A stretch of DNA of 64,000 nt from Chitinophaga pinensis DSM 2588 (lineage in GTDB: Bacteria > Bacteroidota > Bacteroidia > Chitinophagales > Chitinophagaceae). The stretch spans positions 4,706,001 through 4,770,000 of the forward strand of contig NC_013132.1 in NCBI RefSeq assembly GCF_000024005.1. Direction: 5' to 3'. A program made the position numbers and the translations under genes. Under the pieces are notes generated by a model. It saw only the letters and a list, made by a program, of their open reading frames with translations, searched no databases and was not told the origin of the DNA. How positions within the stretch are numbered: position 1 is the stretch's first letter; each line of letters opens with the position of its first letter. Shown here piece by piece: positions 10,501 through 18,149 of this stretch.

Positions 10501-11007
10501 CAGCATACGGCTGACATCGGTGATACCGTCACGTTTGATGTCGGATGCTTTTACATTGGCGGCAGCACCGGTGAAAAGTTTACGGTCGATCGTCTGGTAA
10601 CCGGTTACAACGACTTCTTTCAGTGCGCTCACATCTTCATCCAGGATGACGTTGAGTGGTTCTGCAGACGACGCTTTCATTTCGCGGGATTTATACCCGA
10701 TCATGGAGAAGGTGAGCGTAGCACCCTTTTTTACCTTTAACGTATAGGCGCCTGCGGCATCTGTGACAGTCCCGTTGACAGTACCTTTTTCTATTACGTT
10801 AATACCGGGGATGGCTTCGGGGCGACCGTTTTTTCCATAGATTCTTACAATACCGGTAACTGTTTCAGTAACAGGCTGTTGAAATAATCCATAGGCGCCG
10901 GGCGAAACGCTTTTTGCAATGACAGGGGCAGCATTTACATGCACCTGGCTGAATGCACTGCACAGAAGCAGGCATAGCCACTTTGCTTTCGGGTTTGGAA
11001 TGTACAT
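7600..11007 (-). CDS. SusC/RagA family TonB-linked outer membrane transporter
   Basis: A 1135-residue TonB-dependent receptor. It has a signal peptide (about residues 1-27), a carboxypeptidase-like beta-sandwich domain (about 47-130, with GTVTDAAGAYTLKVKKG), the SusC signature LKEVVVTGY before the plug, plug motifs (VSRMLEGQVAGVSVQN, IRVRGATSITG, PLWVVDGVVL, SFQILKDAAATALYGARA) and a long barrel domain ending in FTLSLKAGL. It would import a ligand held by SusD across the outer membrane using TonB energy. It is the first gene of the operon 11007-3936. No ECF sigma/FecR pair adjoins it and no STN domain is seen, so classical trans-envelope sigma control is not evident. A 14-bp palindrome sits about 17 nt upstream of the ATG. 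Confidence 0.95.
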   Translation of the reverse strand: MYIPNPKAKWLCLLLCSAFSQVHVNAAPVIAKSVSPGAYGLFQQPVTETVTGIVRIYGKNGRPEAIPGINVIEKGTVNGTVTDAAGAYTLKVKKGATLTFSMIGYKSREMKASSAEPLNVILDEDVSALKEVVVTGYQTIDRKLFTGAAANVKASDIKRDGITDVSRMLEGQVAGVSVQNVSGTFGAAPKIRVRGATSITGDNKPLWVVDGVVLEDVINVSNEQLSTGNPSTLLGSSVAGLNPDDIESFQILKDAAATALYGARAMNGVVVVTTKKGKVGQPVISYTGNFSTYLKPTYDQFDIMKSDDQMAFYNELSLKGWLNHSDATRAENGGVYTKMYNLIDKYNATNGSFGLYNSPESKRQFLERYAKANTDWFDVLFRNSFMQEHSLSVSSGTDKSQLYVSTSFLQDQGWTMADKVKRFTGNVRANYNINDKVSFGFITQGVVRDQRVPGTLNRNSNAVSGQFDRDFDINPYSYALNTSRALTAYDEKGNLEYFTRNFAPFNIVNEMSNNYIDLTQLDIKLQGDFSYKILKNLKYTFLGNLRYVKSSQDHKIKENSNMPQAYRAAGDATIRSRNRFLYRNPDDPEAEPVVVLPYGGIYTTEDDYLVSYYFRNMIEWNKNWNDKHMVNFLGSQELRYANRQNRQFDGYGYQFDKGGVPFIDPNIIKQNVENNFNYYSISQNYDRYLAYLANAAYSYKGKYNFNASIRYDGSNLLGESRTARWLPTWNVSGSWNVDTEDFMRRQETVNRLTLRATYGLTGSMGNARNSSVVLQNRSAKRPYLSEIESVIYIQSLENSELTWEKQYETNVGIDAGLFQDRLTFTIDGYLRKGFDLIGPIRTSGIGGESVKIANYGDMKSHGVEATAAYKIVDNKTWGLRTQLTVGYNKGKITKLENLPIIWDLVVADGGATVGHPVRGLYSIPFEGLNPKDGTPLFTNQDGQKSGNVYLQSDKVNNLVYNGPVDPTLTGGWFNTLRYSNFSLSALVTYSTGNKIRLNPGFKQQYTDLDASSNDFLNRWTLPGDETRTDVPSVLDKLGNSLLDGAYPYNNYNYSTARVANGDFVRLKQVSVAYNLPPKMIRRAGFNNLSVSLVANNVWLIYADDRLNGQDPEFFNSGGVALPIPRQFTLSLKAGL

Positions 11008-11023
11008 ACTACAGATTTTGGTT

Positions 11024-11037
11024 ACCCTTCGAAGGGT
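11024..11037. repeat. 14-bp perfect palindrome in the susC leader
   Basis: ACCCTTCGAAGGGT is a perfect palindrome located 17 nt upstream of the susC start codon. It could be an operator half-site pair or a small hairpin at the ribosome-binding region. No function is shown. Confidence 0.4.
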
Positions 11038-11162
11038 TAAAAGGAAAACATTTATATGATATCAGGATAATTGCAAGGTTTCTACATACAGCGTTCTGTT
11101 ACGAACCCCTCTACTAACTTACGCAATATTTTCCTTTTCTTTGTGAATCAATCCGTCACGTT

Positions 11163-12143
11163 TTGCAGAGAAGAGACTTACGCGTTATATTAATTTCACT
11201 GATCGTCAGTTTTGTTTTAACGGGGACCAAGTTTGCTGCCTGGTTCCTGACCCATTCTGTTGCCATCCTGTCTGATGCGCTGGAGTCCATTATCAATGTT
11301 GTGGCCGGGGCTTTTGCCTGTTACAGTATTTATCTTACCAGGAAACCGAAAGATGAAAATCATCCTTACGGGCATGGGAAGGTGGAGTTTTTTTCTATTG
11401 GTTTTGAAGGTGCGATGATCTTTATTGCCGGTTGTCTTATTCTTTTCAAGGCAGGGCAATACTTCTTTATTCCTACGGAACTGAATAAACTGGATAAGGG
11501 TGTCTGGCTGATAGCAGGTACGACGCTGGCCAATCTGTTACTGGGTCTTTTCCTGGCACGGGAGGGGAAGAAACTGAACTCTATGACTATTACTGGCAAT
11601 GGTCAGCATATTATGACGGATGTTTATAGTAGTCTGGGATTGATCGCGGCTTTGCTGATTATACATTTTACCGGCTGGAAATGGATAGATCCGGCGGCGT
11701 CTGCGCTGATGGGTGTATTGATTTTACGTCAGGGGTATCAGTTGCTGCGGACTTCAATATCCGGTCTGATGGACGAAACGGATATGCGTGTAGTGGATAA
11801 GGTGATACAGGTGTTGTCTGCACATCGTGGGGAGCGCTGGATTGATGTGCATAATATGCGGGTGCAGCAATATGGTAATAATTATCACATTGACTGTCAT
11901 CTGACTTTACCCTATTACCTGGAACTGAGTGACGCGCACGAGGAGTTAAAGGCGATTGAGCGGCTGGTCAATGATGCTTTTTCCTCCGGAGAAGTAGAAT
12001 TTTTTATACATACGGACCCTTGTATTCCGTCCTGCTGTCATTATTGTCAGATGCAAAACTGTCCGGTGCGGCAGGAAGCCTTTTCGGGGCTTATTGAATG
12101 GAAGAGAGAGAACGTCCTGCCCAACAGAAAGCATGGGGAGTAA
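11163..12143 (+). CDS. Cation diffusion facilitator (CDF) metal transporter
   Basis: A 326-residue inner-membrane protein with about six transmembrane segments followed by a cytoplasmic domain. The CDF signature region is in TM1-2 (SVAILSDALESIINVVAG, with the metal-ligand Asp in LSDALES), followed by HPYGHGKVEFFS, and TM5 carries the second ligand pair in HIMTDVYSSLG (HxxxD). The C-terminal domain ends in a cysteine-rich tail (CIPSCCHYCQMQNC) that could bind metal. CDF proteins export Zn, Fe or Co in exchange for protons. The only good start in frame is TTG at 11163; upstream codons give no better one. Its stop codon abuts the stop of the convergent gene at 12144, and a GGGGAG/CTCCCC hairpin spans both stops. 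Confidence 0.9.
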   Translation: MQRRDLRVILISLIVSFVLTGTKFAAWFLTHSVAILSDALESIINVVAGAFACYSIYLTRKPKDENHPYGHGKVEFFSIGFEGAMIFIAGCLILFKAGQYFFIPTELNKLDKGVWLIAGTTLANLLLGLFLAREGKKLNSMTITGNGQHIMTDVYSSLGLIAALLIIHFTGWKWIDPAASALMGVLILRQGYQLLRTSISGLMDETDMRVVDKVIQVLSAHRGERWIDVHNMRVQQYGNNYHIDCHLTLPYYLELSDAHEELKAIERLVNDAFSSGEVEFFIHTDPCIPSCCHYCQMQNCPVRQEAFSGLIEWKRENVLPNRKHGE

Positions 12144-13331
12144 TTATTCCTCCCCTTCCTCTGTGCCATGTCCTAAGATGGCACTTACCGGTTTTACTGC
12201 ACGGTAGATATTCCGGTTATATTTATTTCCAAGAATGATAATAGTGGATGTATCTTTTATGATACGGTTGAACACGGTGTTATTGCCGTGCCACCAGCCA
12301 TTGTGGTAAACGATCTCGCTGCTGTCAGGGTAAACCATGAGTCTCCAGCCGAGGCCATAGTTACGTATGCCTGGTTTTTCGTGACTGTAAGGGGTGTAAG
12401 CTGCCTTGATAGTCTCTGCGGAGAACAGCTGACCGTTGTACAGGGCCTGGTCCCATTTGAGCATGTCTCTGGCCGTGCTGTAGATACCTTTATCGCCAAA
12501 TACGCCGTCAAAGTAAGTGTCTGGCTCCAGTTGACCGTTATATTTATGACTGGCCGTCTGGTGAGCGCGTACGGCGCTGGACGGGTCATATACAAAGGTA
12601 TTGGTCATGCCCAGGGGATTGAAGAAGGTCTGCTGCATGAACTCGGTGTACTTCTGTCCGCTTACTTTTTCGATAATAGCACCAAGCAGCATGTAGTTCG
12701 TATTACAATACTGGAAATGTGTTCCCGGGGTATGCTGGATACGCGGGCGGTGTTTTATCATCAGCTGGATGACATCTTCGTTGGTCAGGAATTTATCCTT
12801 ATCCGGCCAGATGCTGTCGCAGAAGTAAAGGTAATTTGGCAGGCCGCTACGATGAGAGAGCAGCATCTGCAGGGTAATACCCTTATATGGAAACTGAGGA
12901 TAATATTTCTGTACGGAGTCCTGGAGGCCGAGTTTTCCTTTTTCCATCAGGGAAAGGATGCCCATGGCGGTAAAAGTCTTGGAAACGGAGGCCAGCTGAA
13001 AGGAGGAGCTATCATTGATCGCTGAGTTCCTGTTCCGGTAATTTTCCAGGCCATGATATTGTTCGAAAATGATGACGCCCTTTTTAGCGACGATCATAGA
13101 CCCGTTAAAGCCGCCGCGAACCATGTCTCTGTAGAAACTGTTTAATTCTACCTGCTGTGCTTTGGTGGAGGGTGCATTAAGTACTGCCATGGCAGTTTCG
13201 CTTAACACTTCAGTCCTCGGAGTATCTGCTTTATTTTTGCCTTCTTTATTATTTGCTGCATTGCTCTGACAGGCTGTAATTGCATACAAGGCCATGCCGG
13301 AAATAGTTAATACGATATAAGCTGCTTTCAT
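12144..13331 (-). CDS. Serine hydrolase, beta-lactamase/PBP4* family lipoprotein
   Basis: A 395-residue protein of the class C beta-lactamase-related fold. A lipoprotein signal ends at C21 (ITAC). The nucleophile motif SxxK is S115-V-S-K118, the second motif YxN is Y208-C-N210, and the third is HNG in VYHNGWWHG. GLPNYLY and RSG are typical of the PBP4*/EstB group. Such proteins are peptidases or esterases acting on D-amino peptides or small esters in the periplasm; true beta-lactam hydrolysis is not implied. It stands alone on the minus strand, convergent with the CDF gene, with a 303-nt divergent gap to serA. Confidence 0.88.
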   Translation of the reverse strand: MKAAYIVLTISGMALYAITACQSNAANNKEGKNKADTPRTEVLSETAMAVLNAPSTKAQQVELNSFYRDMVRGGFNGSMIVAKKGVIIFEQYHGLENYRNRNSAINDSSSFQLASVSKTFTAMGILSLMEKGKLGLQDSVQKYYPQFPYKGITLQMLLSHRSGLPNYLYFCDSIWPDKDKFLTNEDVIQLMIKHRPRIQHTPGTHFQYCNTNYMLLGAIIEKVSGQKYTEFMQQTFFNPLGMTNTFVYDPSSAVRAHQTASHKYNGQLEPDTYFDGVFGDKGIYSTARDMLKWDQALYNGQLFSAETIKAAYTPYSHEKPGIRNYGLGWRLMVYPDSSEIVYHNGWWHGNNTVFNRIIKDTSTIIILGNKYNRNIYRAVKPVSAILGHGTEEGEE

Positions 13332-13634
13332 CTGCTAGTTAGAGTCGGTTCTGTTTCTGCTTACTTAATTGTAAAGGCGCCAAAATTAGCCCCGGATGAT
13401 TTGTTACGCAAAAAAAACAGTCGCCAAAACACGATTTTAAAGGTATTTTAAGATTTAAAGGACAAAAACGCCTAAAAAAGGGCCAAATTCGATTTAAATT
13501 TTGACGAAATCAAATTCGGAGGGCAGACTGTTTGATAATTGCTTAACATCTTTTAGGTTTGTGCCTTCGTTTTGGCATATTACAATTATTAAGCCAATTG
13601 TTTATTGCAATTGGTAACGCATAAAATATAATCA
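13332..13634. other. Divergent intergenic region between serine hydrolase and serA
   Basis: 303 bp, AT-rich. It holds a clear serA promoter (13531-13561). I see no gene, and no convincing promoter for the leftward gene. Confidence 0.6.
13531..13561 (+). promoter_or_regulatory. Bacteroidota-type promoter of serA
   Basis: TTTG (13531-13534), a 19-nt spacer, then TAGGTTTG (13554-13561). This fits the TTTG-N19-TAnnTTTG consensus of the Bacteroidota housekeeping sigma factor exactly. The predicted start of transcription leaves a 5' leader of about 65 nt. Confidence 0.8.
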
Positions 13635-14873
13635 ATGGATCAGCAAAAGTTGACAAGTTATCCGAAGGAGAAGATCAATATTTTATTGTTGGAAAATATC
13701 AGCGATGCCGCGGCAGCGGAGTTTTCATCGGCGGGGTATGCCAACGTAAAAAGATTGTCGGGCGCATTAGGCGAGGAAGATCTGATCCGTGAAGTGAAAG
13801 ACGTTCATCTGCTGGGTATCCGTTCGAAGACGCAGGTTACCAGGAAAGTGCTGGAAGCTGCTACCAAGTTACAGGCGGTGGGCTGTTTCTGTATCGGTAC
13901 GAATCAGGTAGATCTGAAGAGTGCCCGTGAGCTGGGTGTGGCTGTATTTAACGCTCCTTATTCCAATACACGTTCTGTAGCGGAACTGGTGATTGGTTTG
14001 TCCATTATGCTGATTCGCCGTATTCCGGATAAGAATGCGGCAGCGCATGACGGTATCTGGATGAAGGAAGCAAAAGGCAGTTACGAACTGCGTGGTAAAT
14101 CACTGGGTATCGTGGGTTATGGTAATATCGGTAGTCAGGTTAGCGTACTGGCCGAGGCGCTGGGTATGAACGTATTCTACTACGATGTGGAAACCAAATT
14201 GCCACTGGGTAATGCGGTACAGTTACGTTCACTGGAAGCGCTGTTTGCGCAGGCGGATATTATCTCCCTGCACGTTCCGTCTACCAAGACCACCGCAAAC
14301 ATGATCAATAAAGAAACCCTGAAACATACGAAGAAGGGCGCTATTTTCATCAACTATGCCCGTGGCGAAGTGGTGGAACTGGATGACCTGAAAGAGGCGC
14401 TGGTAAGCGGTCAGCTGTCAGGTGCGGCGATTGACGTGTTCCCGGTTGAACCTGAAAAAAATGGTGCGGCATTTTCCACTCCTTTGCAAAAATTATCTAA
14501 TGTGATTCTGACACCACATATCGGTGGAAGTACAGAAGAGGCACAGCATAATATTGGTCTGGATGTAAGCGCGAAAATGCTGAACTACCTGGAGAAAGGG
14601 GCGAGCTTTGGTTCTCATACCATTCCGGCGATCAGTGTACCGGCTGTAGATCATACACACCGTATCCTGCATATTCACGAGAACGTGCCGGGTGTATTGT
14701 CAGAGATTAACACTGTATTATCTCAGAATAAGATCAACATCCTGGGGCAGTATCTGAAAACGAATGACGCTATTGGTTATGTGGTGCTGGACGTGGATAG
14801 TAAGTTATCCAAAGAAGCATTTGCATTGCTGAAAGATGTGAATCATACTATTAAAACAAGACTACTTTACTAG
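13635..14873 (+). CDS. serA: D-3-phosphoglycerate dehydrogenase
   Basis: A 412-residue enzyme for the first step of serine synthesis, oxidising 3-phosphoglycerate to 3-phosphohydroxypyruvate with NAD. Length and layout match E. coli SerA (410 aa): catalytic domain, NAD-binding Rossmann insert with GIVGYGNIGSQV, and a C-terminal ACT domain (HIHENVPGVLSEINTVL) that normally senses serine. Catalytic residues are visible: Arg in NYARGEVVE, Glu in FPVEPEK, His in LTPHIGGSTEEAQ. The sequence FCIGTNQVDL is typical of this short SerA type. It is expressed from its own promoter (13531-13561) and followed directly by a very strong hairpin terminator, so it is a single-gene unit. Confidence 0.96.
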   Translation: MDQQKLTSYPKEKINILLLENISDAAAAEFSSAGYANVKRLSGALGEEDLIREVKDVHLLGIRSKTQVTRKVLEAATKLQAVGCFCIGTNQVDLKSARELGVAVFNAPYSNTRSVAELVIGLSIMLIRRIPDKNAAAHDGIWMKEAKGSYELRGKSLGIVGYGNIGSQVSVLAEALGMNVFYYDVETKLPLGNAVQLRSLEALFAQADIISLHVPSTKTTANMINKETLKHTKKGAIFINYARGEVVELDDLKEALVSGQLSGAAIDVFPVEPEKNGAAFSTPLQKLSNVILTPHIGGSTEEAQHNIGLDVSAKMLNYLEKGASFGSHTIPAISVPAVDHTHRILHIHENVPGVLSEINTVLSQNKINILGQYLKTNDAIGYVVLDVDSKLSKEAFALLKDVNHTIKTRLLY

Positions 14874-14941
14874 GCAAAAAGTGAGATAAAAAAAAGGCGA
14901 TCGCTGTGCAGCGATCGCCTTTTTTTATCTCACTTTTTTGC
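14874..14941. terminator. Very long hairpin terminator after serA
   Basis: An almost perfect inverted repeat with arms of about 33 nt around a GCGATCGC core. Both arms include A/T runs, so a T tract follows the inner GC stem on either strand; the outer arms pair GTGAGAT with ATCTCAC. It starts one base after the serA stop codon region and could stop transcription from both sides. Confidence 0.85.
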
Positions 14942-15205
14942 AATTAGGAATTAGGAATTAACAATTAAGAATTAGCCTCGATCAAGTGCTTTAAGCAGAT
15001 ATTATTGTTTTATTACTTATAACTGTGTAGGATATACGCTAATGTAAGAAAACAAGAATAAATCTCTGAAAAGTCGCTTTTTATAATAGCGAAGATCAAG
15101 TGCATAAAGGAAGAGTTGTTATCTGGGTATTACTAACTGTTTTGAATATACGATAATTGACAATAATCAATGTAAGGCTAAACAATTCTTAATTCCTAAT
15201 TTTTC
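14942..15205. repeat. AT-rich intergenic element bounded by AATTAGG heptamer repeats
   Basis: The left end (14942-14975) is five tandem 7-mers of the form AATTAGG, AATTAGG, AATTAAC, AATTAAG, AATTAG. The right end (about 15182-15203) carries the same words on the other strand (reverse complement reads ATTAGGAATTAAGAATTGTT). The 200 bp between is AT-rich and has a direct repeat GATCAAGTGC about 112 bp apart. No gene is seen in this stretch between serA and the ThuA gene. Confidence 0.55.
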
Positions 15206-15210
15206 AAGTC

Positions 15211-17130
15211 TTATTCTGCCTTCTGAATTTTAAAACGTTTGTGATAGGTACCACTGGAAATATCCAGAATATAGAAGCCACGTGGCAGGTTGGAAGTATT
15301 CAGGAAACAGGCAGATTGTTTACCTTTTACAACAGACCGTAATACCTGGCGACCGTTAAGATCAAAGATCGTTGCTACGTGAGAAGCATAAGCTGCAGGT
15401 ACGGTATAATTCAGCTGACTGCCGAATGGATTCGGATAGACGTTCAGTTGTGCATCTTTCTGTGTGTCTTCCGGTCTGGAAGCTGCGAGTGTAACGGCGG
15501 CAGTTGCTGGTCCGACGATCGTGAAATTGAATTTCTCCCAACCATCAATCGTAGGCCGTGTACAGGTCATTGCGGCAGCACCGTTTTCCGAAGAAACATA
15601 CAAACCGTTATTACCTCTCAGGGAGACGGTACCGTCGGCATTGGAGATCCAGTCGAAAGCCTCGTAGGAAGCTGCGGTGGTGCGGTTACAGGTGATTGCC
15701 TGCAGGCCGTTTTCAGAAGAAACATATTTGCCCATGCTGCGCAGGTTTACTTTGCCCGGACCGGCATTCCATACGGAGAACTGCTCCCAGGTTTGTGGAG
15801 CCGTTCTTTCGCAGGTCATGGCTTTTGTACCATTTTCTCCGCTGACATAAAGGTTGTTGCTACCTCTGAGTGTGATGATCTGGCCAACCGGAATGTTGTT
15901 GCCCGGGTTGCTGGTTGTAGAGAACTGTACCCAGTTGAGATTGAAACCACCTGCGGCGATGTGGAGACGCAGGGTTTGTTCGCCGGCTGCTAATGTAGCG
16001 GTTGTGCTGACAGTGGTCCATGTCTGCCATGCGCCGGTAACAGGCACAGCAGCGGTAGACAATATGGCGCCATCTTTTCTCAGTTCTATTGTACCGCCGG
16101 CTGTTTCGCTGGCTACTCTGAACTGAACATTGTAGGTACCTGCAGTCTGTACATTGACTTTGTAATCCAGCCAGTCGCCCGCATCGGTATAACCAACATT
16201 TAATCCGCCGCCGGCATCTGTAGTGGCTTCGGTCTGGATACCGCTCATGCCGGTGAAACTTTCTGCCTGTACGGTGCCTGGGATTGGCAGGGCAGGAGCG
16301 GGGCCACCAGGTGTAACACCACCGAGCCAGAGTAATCCGTCGATGATAAATCTGTTCTGGATTTCACTGGCGAAAGTGGATGACTTCGGGGTGTTGTTGC
16401 TGTAGTTCATGTCGTTGTGACCGAAGTTGGCGTACAGCATTTTGAAGTTGTTGTTGGTCCACATGATCGGGTAATAACCGCTTGTCCAGGACTGGTTCGG
16501 ATCGGTACCCAGCGGGAAGCTCACAGGATCTACGGATGCGAGGATCCTGATGTTGCTGTTGTTGCGCAGGTCGTTGGTCCAGCTATACCATTCGCTGACA
16601 GCGGAGGTGAAGGTGGCAGGCAGGCGCAGGGTACTGGCGTGCGTACGGTCTTCTACTTTAAGGGTAGCGGAGGTAGGGCCCCAGGTGTTGTTGCGGAAAT
16701 TACCACTGCCCAGGAAGGTGTTGTGGTACCAGCTCCAGCCGGAGGCGCTGGTGGTGAAAGCGCAGACGTGAAAGCCCATCCATGCGCCACCGTTCTGCAT
16801 GTACTGCTGGAAGGCGGCACGTTGTGCGGCGCCGGAAGGCAGGTCATCCAGGAAGAGGACTACCTGGTACTGCGAGAGGAAATTCGCGTTCAGGTTGTTC
16901 CAATTGTTGGTCGCTTCATAGGAGAAATTGTACTGCGCGGCGATGGTGGGAAACCAGCGGTTGGCTTCCTGTACAAAGCTAATGTGTGCGGCGTCCCATG
17001 TGCCATTGTAGAATGCAATGACTTTAAAACGGGGCGTTTGCGCCTGTGAATGGAATGCTGCAGTCAGCAGCAAAAGGAATAATGCAAACGTTTGCATTAC
17101 ACGTTTGTAACGGAGGACGTGGATTGTCAT
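15211..17130 (-). CDS. Secreted ThuA-like / CBM6 / fascin-like protein with T9SS type A sorting domain
   Basis: A 639-residue exported protein, counted from the ATG at 17130 (a TTG lies 9 nt upstream and a second ATG at 17097 begins at the core of the signal peptide; the true start is uncertain). In order: signal peptide ending near HSQAQ; ThuA-like domain (about 36-272, [33 protein letters not shown]); family 6 carbohydrate-binding module (about 289-407, [29 protein letters not shown]); three beta-trefoil/fascin-like repeats (about 417-537, each with LYVSGENG or YVSSENG and a CxRT motif); C-terminal sorting domain (about 562-639, [25 protein letters not shown]). It probably acts on or binds glycans outside the cell. 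No neighbour shares its operon. Confidence 0.85.
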   Translation of the reverse strand: MTIHVLRYKRVMQTFALFLLLLTAAFHSQAQTPRFKVIAFYNGTWDAAHISFVQEANRWFPTIAAQYNFSYEATNNWNNLNANFLSQYQVVLFLDDLPSGAAQRAAFQQYMQNGGAWMGFHVCAFTTSASGWSWYHNTFLGSGNFRNNTWGPTSATLKVEDRTHASTLRLPATFTSAVSEWYSWTNDLRNNSNIRILASVDPVSFPLGTDPNQSWTSGYYPIMWTNNNFKMLYANFGHNDMNYSNNTPKSSTFASEIQNRFIIDGLLWLGGVTPGGPAPALPIPGTVQAESFTGMSGIQTEATTDAGGGLNVGYTDAGDWLDYKVNVQTAGTYNVQFRVASETAGGTIELRKDGAILSTAAVPVTGAWQTWTTVSTTATLAAGEQTLRLHIAAGGFNLNWVQFSTTSNPGNNIPVGQIITLRGSNNLYVSGENGTKAMTCERTAPQTWEQFSVWNAGPGKVNLRSMGKYVSSENGLQAITCNRTTAASYEAFDWISNADGTVSLRGNNGLYVSSENGAAAMTCTRPTIDGWEKFNFTIVGPATAAVTLAASRPEDTQKDAQLNVYPNPFGSQLNYTVPAAYASHVATIFDLNGRQVLRSVVKGKQSACFLNTSNLPRGFYILDISSGTYHKRFKIQKAE

Positions 17131-17170
17131 GAGGGACAATTTAACAGTTATTAAGAGGGTGGTATAGGTT

Positions 17171-17192
17171 ACCTATCGGATCCAAGATAGGT
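17171..17192. promoter_or_regulatory. Operator-like inverted repeat upstream of the ThuA gene
   Basis: ACCTATC (17171-17177) and GATAGGT (17186-17192) form a 7-bp inverted repeat with an 8-nt spacer, about 40-60 nt upstream of the start codon. A further overlapping partial copy (ATAGGT/ACCTAT) lies at 17164-17176. It could bind a dimeric regulator. No cognate regulator is identified. Confidence 0.35.
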
Positions 17193-17210
17193 AAAAATGT
17201 GGAATACCAA

Positions 17211-17299
17211 TAAAAAGCCCTTTTGACTATACTCATCTTTCGTTGATGCTGCGTCAGGAGCGGAGCATTAGCGGAAGATGAGTATAGTCAAAAGGGCTT
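17211..17299 (-). terminator. 36-bp-stem hairpin with T tract (minus strand)
   Basis: 25 bp of perfect inverted repeat (17215-17239 and 17275-17299) continue inward through 11 more pairs including G-T wobbles, leaving a 13-nt loop (17251-17263). On the minus strand the stem is followed by TTTTT. It lies between rplT and the ThuA gene and may be a back-up terminator or a small mobile palindromic element. Confidence 0.6.
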
Positions 17300-17366
17300 C
17301 AGACCGGCGAACAGCCGGCTGTTATACAATATACAAACTATTAGTGTATCTCTGCGGCAGCGGGGA

Positions 17367-17524
17367 GGTGTTGAATACAACACCGGCCATTGGGTATTTT
17401 ATGGTTCTGGAGCTTTACAGGTAGCGTAGCTCTACGACAGGCGGGCGCTTACAATTTGTCCAAAAACAAACGGCCGGTGTTGAATACAACACCGGCCATC
17501 AGGTATTTTATGCTTTCGAAGCTT
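17367..17524. repeat. Two direct copies of a 49-bp palindromic unit
   Basis: Copies at 17367-17415 and 17476-17524 share GGTGTTGAATACAACACC (itself an inverted repeat), GGCCAT, GGTATTTTATG and a terminal AGCTT at the same spacing. The right-hand copy serves as the terminator of rplT. The left copy lacks the T tract and the full GC stem. This looks like a duplication of the operon's 3' end. Confidence 0.7.
17461..17497 (-). terminator. Rho-independent terminator of rpmI-rplT
   Basis: On the minus strand, an 11-bp perfect stem (17472-17482 with 17487-17497) and 4-nt loop are followed by GTTTGTTTTTG. It lies 35 nt after the rplT stop codon. Confidence 0.85.
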
Positions 17525-17531
17525 CGCGAGA

Positions 17532-17876
17532 TTACTTAACGGAAGCAACCAGATTTTTGAAAGTTTCTGGTTCATTCATTGCCAGATCAGCTAATACCTT
17601 CCTGTTCAGGCCGATATTCTTAACTGACAATTTATGGATAAACTCAGAATAAGTGATTCCTTCAGCGCGAACTGCAGCGTTGATACGAGCGATCCACAGC
17701 TGACGGTAATTTCTTTTCTTGAGTTTGCGACCTACGTAGCTATACGTAAGACCTTTCTCCAATACGTTTTTCGCTACGGTATAGACATTTTTACGTTTAC
17801 CGTAGAAGCCTTTGGCCTGCTTTAATATTTTCTTCCTGCGGGCCCTGGAAGCAACAGCATTTACTGAACGAGGCAT
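17532..17876 (-). CDS. rplT: 50S ribosomal protein L20
   Basis: A 114-residue protein with the full L20 pattern: [19 protein letters not shown], then [35 protein letters not shown] and [10 protein letters not shown]20 is an early 23S rRNA-binding assembly protein and, in several bacteria, represses its own operon. It follows rpmI by 55 nt and ends at a hairpin terminator. It is on the opposite strand and 17 kb away from infC, with which it is normally co-transcribed. Confidence 0.98.
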   Translation of the reverse strand: MPRSVNAVASRARRKKILKQAKGFYGKRKNVYTVAKNVLEKGLTYSYVGRKLKKRNYRQLWIARINAAVRAEGITYSEFIHKLSVKNIGLNRKVLADLAMNEPETFKNLVASVK

Positions 17877-17931
17877 ATAGTGCTTTTTTGATCAGGTTTA
17901 ATAATTAATTACTCAACAACACCACTTCTCA

Positions 17932-18129
17932 TTATCTGAGAGCAAGCATTCTTTTTACCAGGTTCAGGTTAGCCGAATCTACAAGGGTGCTACCTCTCAG
18001 GTGGCGTTTTCTCTTGTTAGACTTCTTAGTCAGCAAGTGACTTTTGAAGGCATTATACCTCTTAATCTGTCCGCTCCCGGTAACCTTGAAGGTCTTCTTC
18101 GCCCGGGAATGAGTCTTTACTTTGGGCAT
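17932..18129 (-). CDS. rpmI: 50S ribosomal protein L35
   Basis: 65 residues, typical L35: [20 protein letters not shown] at the start, then [24 protein letters not shown]. It is the first gene of the rpmI-rplT operon. A consensus promoter lies directly upstream (18150-18178), leaving a leader of only about 14 nt, too short for the structured leader that mediates L20 autoregulation in some other bacteria. No infC precedes it. Confidence 0.97.
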   Translation of the reverse strand: MPKVKTHSRAKKTFKVTGSGQIKRYNAFKSHLLTKKSNKRKRHLRGSTLVDSANLNLVKRMLALR

Positions 18130-18149
18130 CTTACATCAAATTTGGTCTG

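Noticed and set aside
9124..10740. Antisense frames inside susC (306 and 191 codons)
   Set aside because: They lie fully within a well-supported gene and have no recognisable domain; long antisense frames are common opposite GC-balanced coding sequence.
12135..12155. Hairpin GGGGAG/CTCCCC over the convergent stop codons as a terminator
   Set aside because: The stem is short and no T tract follows on either strand; noted only in the gene entry.
12288..13025. 245-codon frame antisense to the serine hydrolase
   Set aside because: The sense strand has all three catalytic motifs of its family; the antisense product shows no domain.
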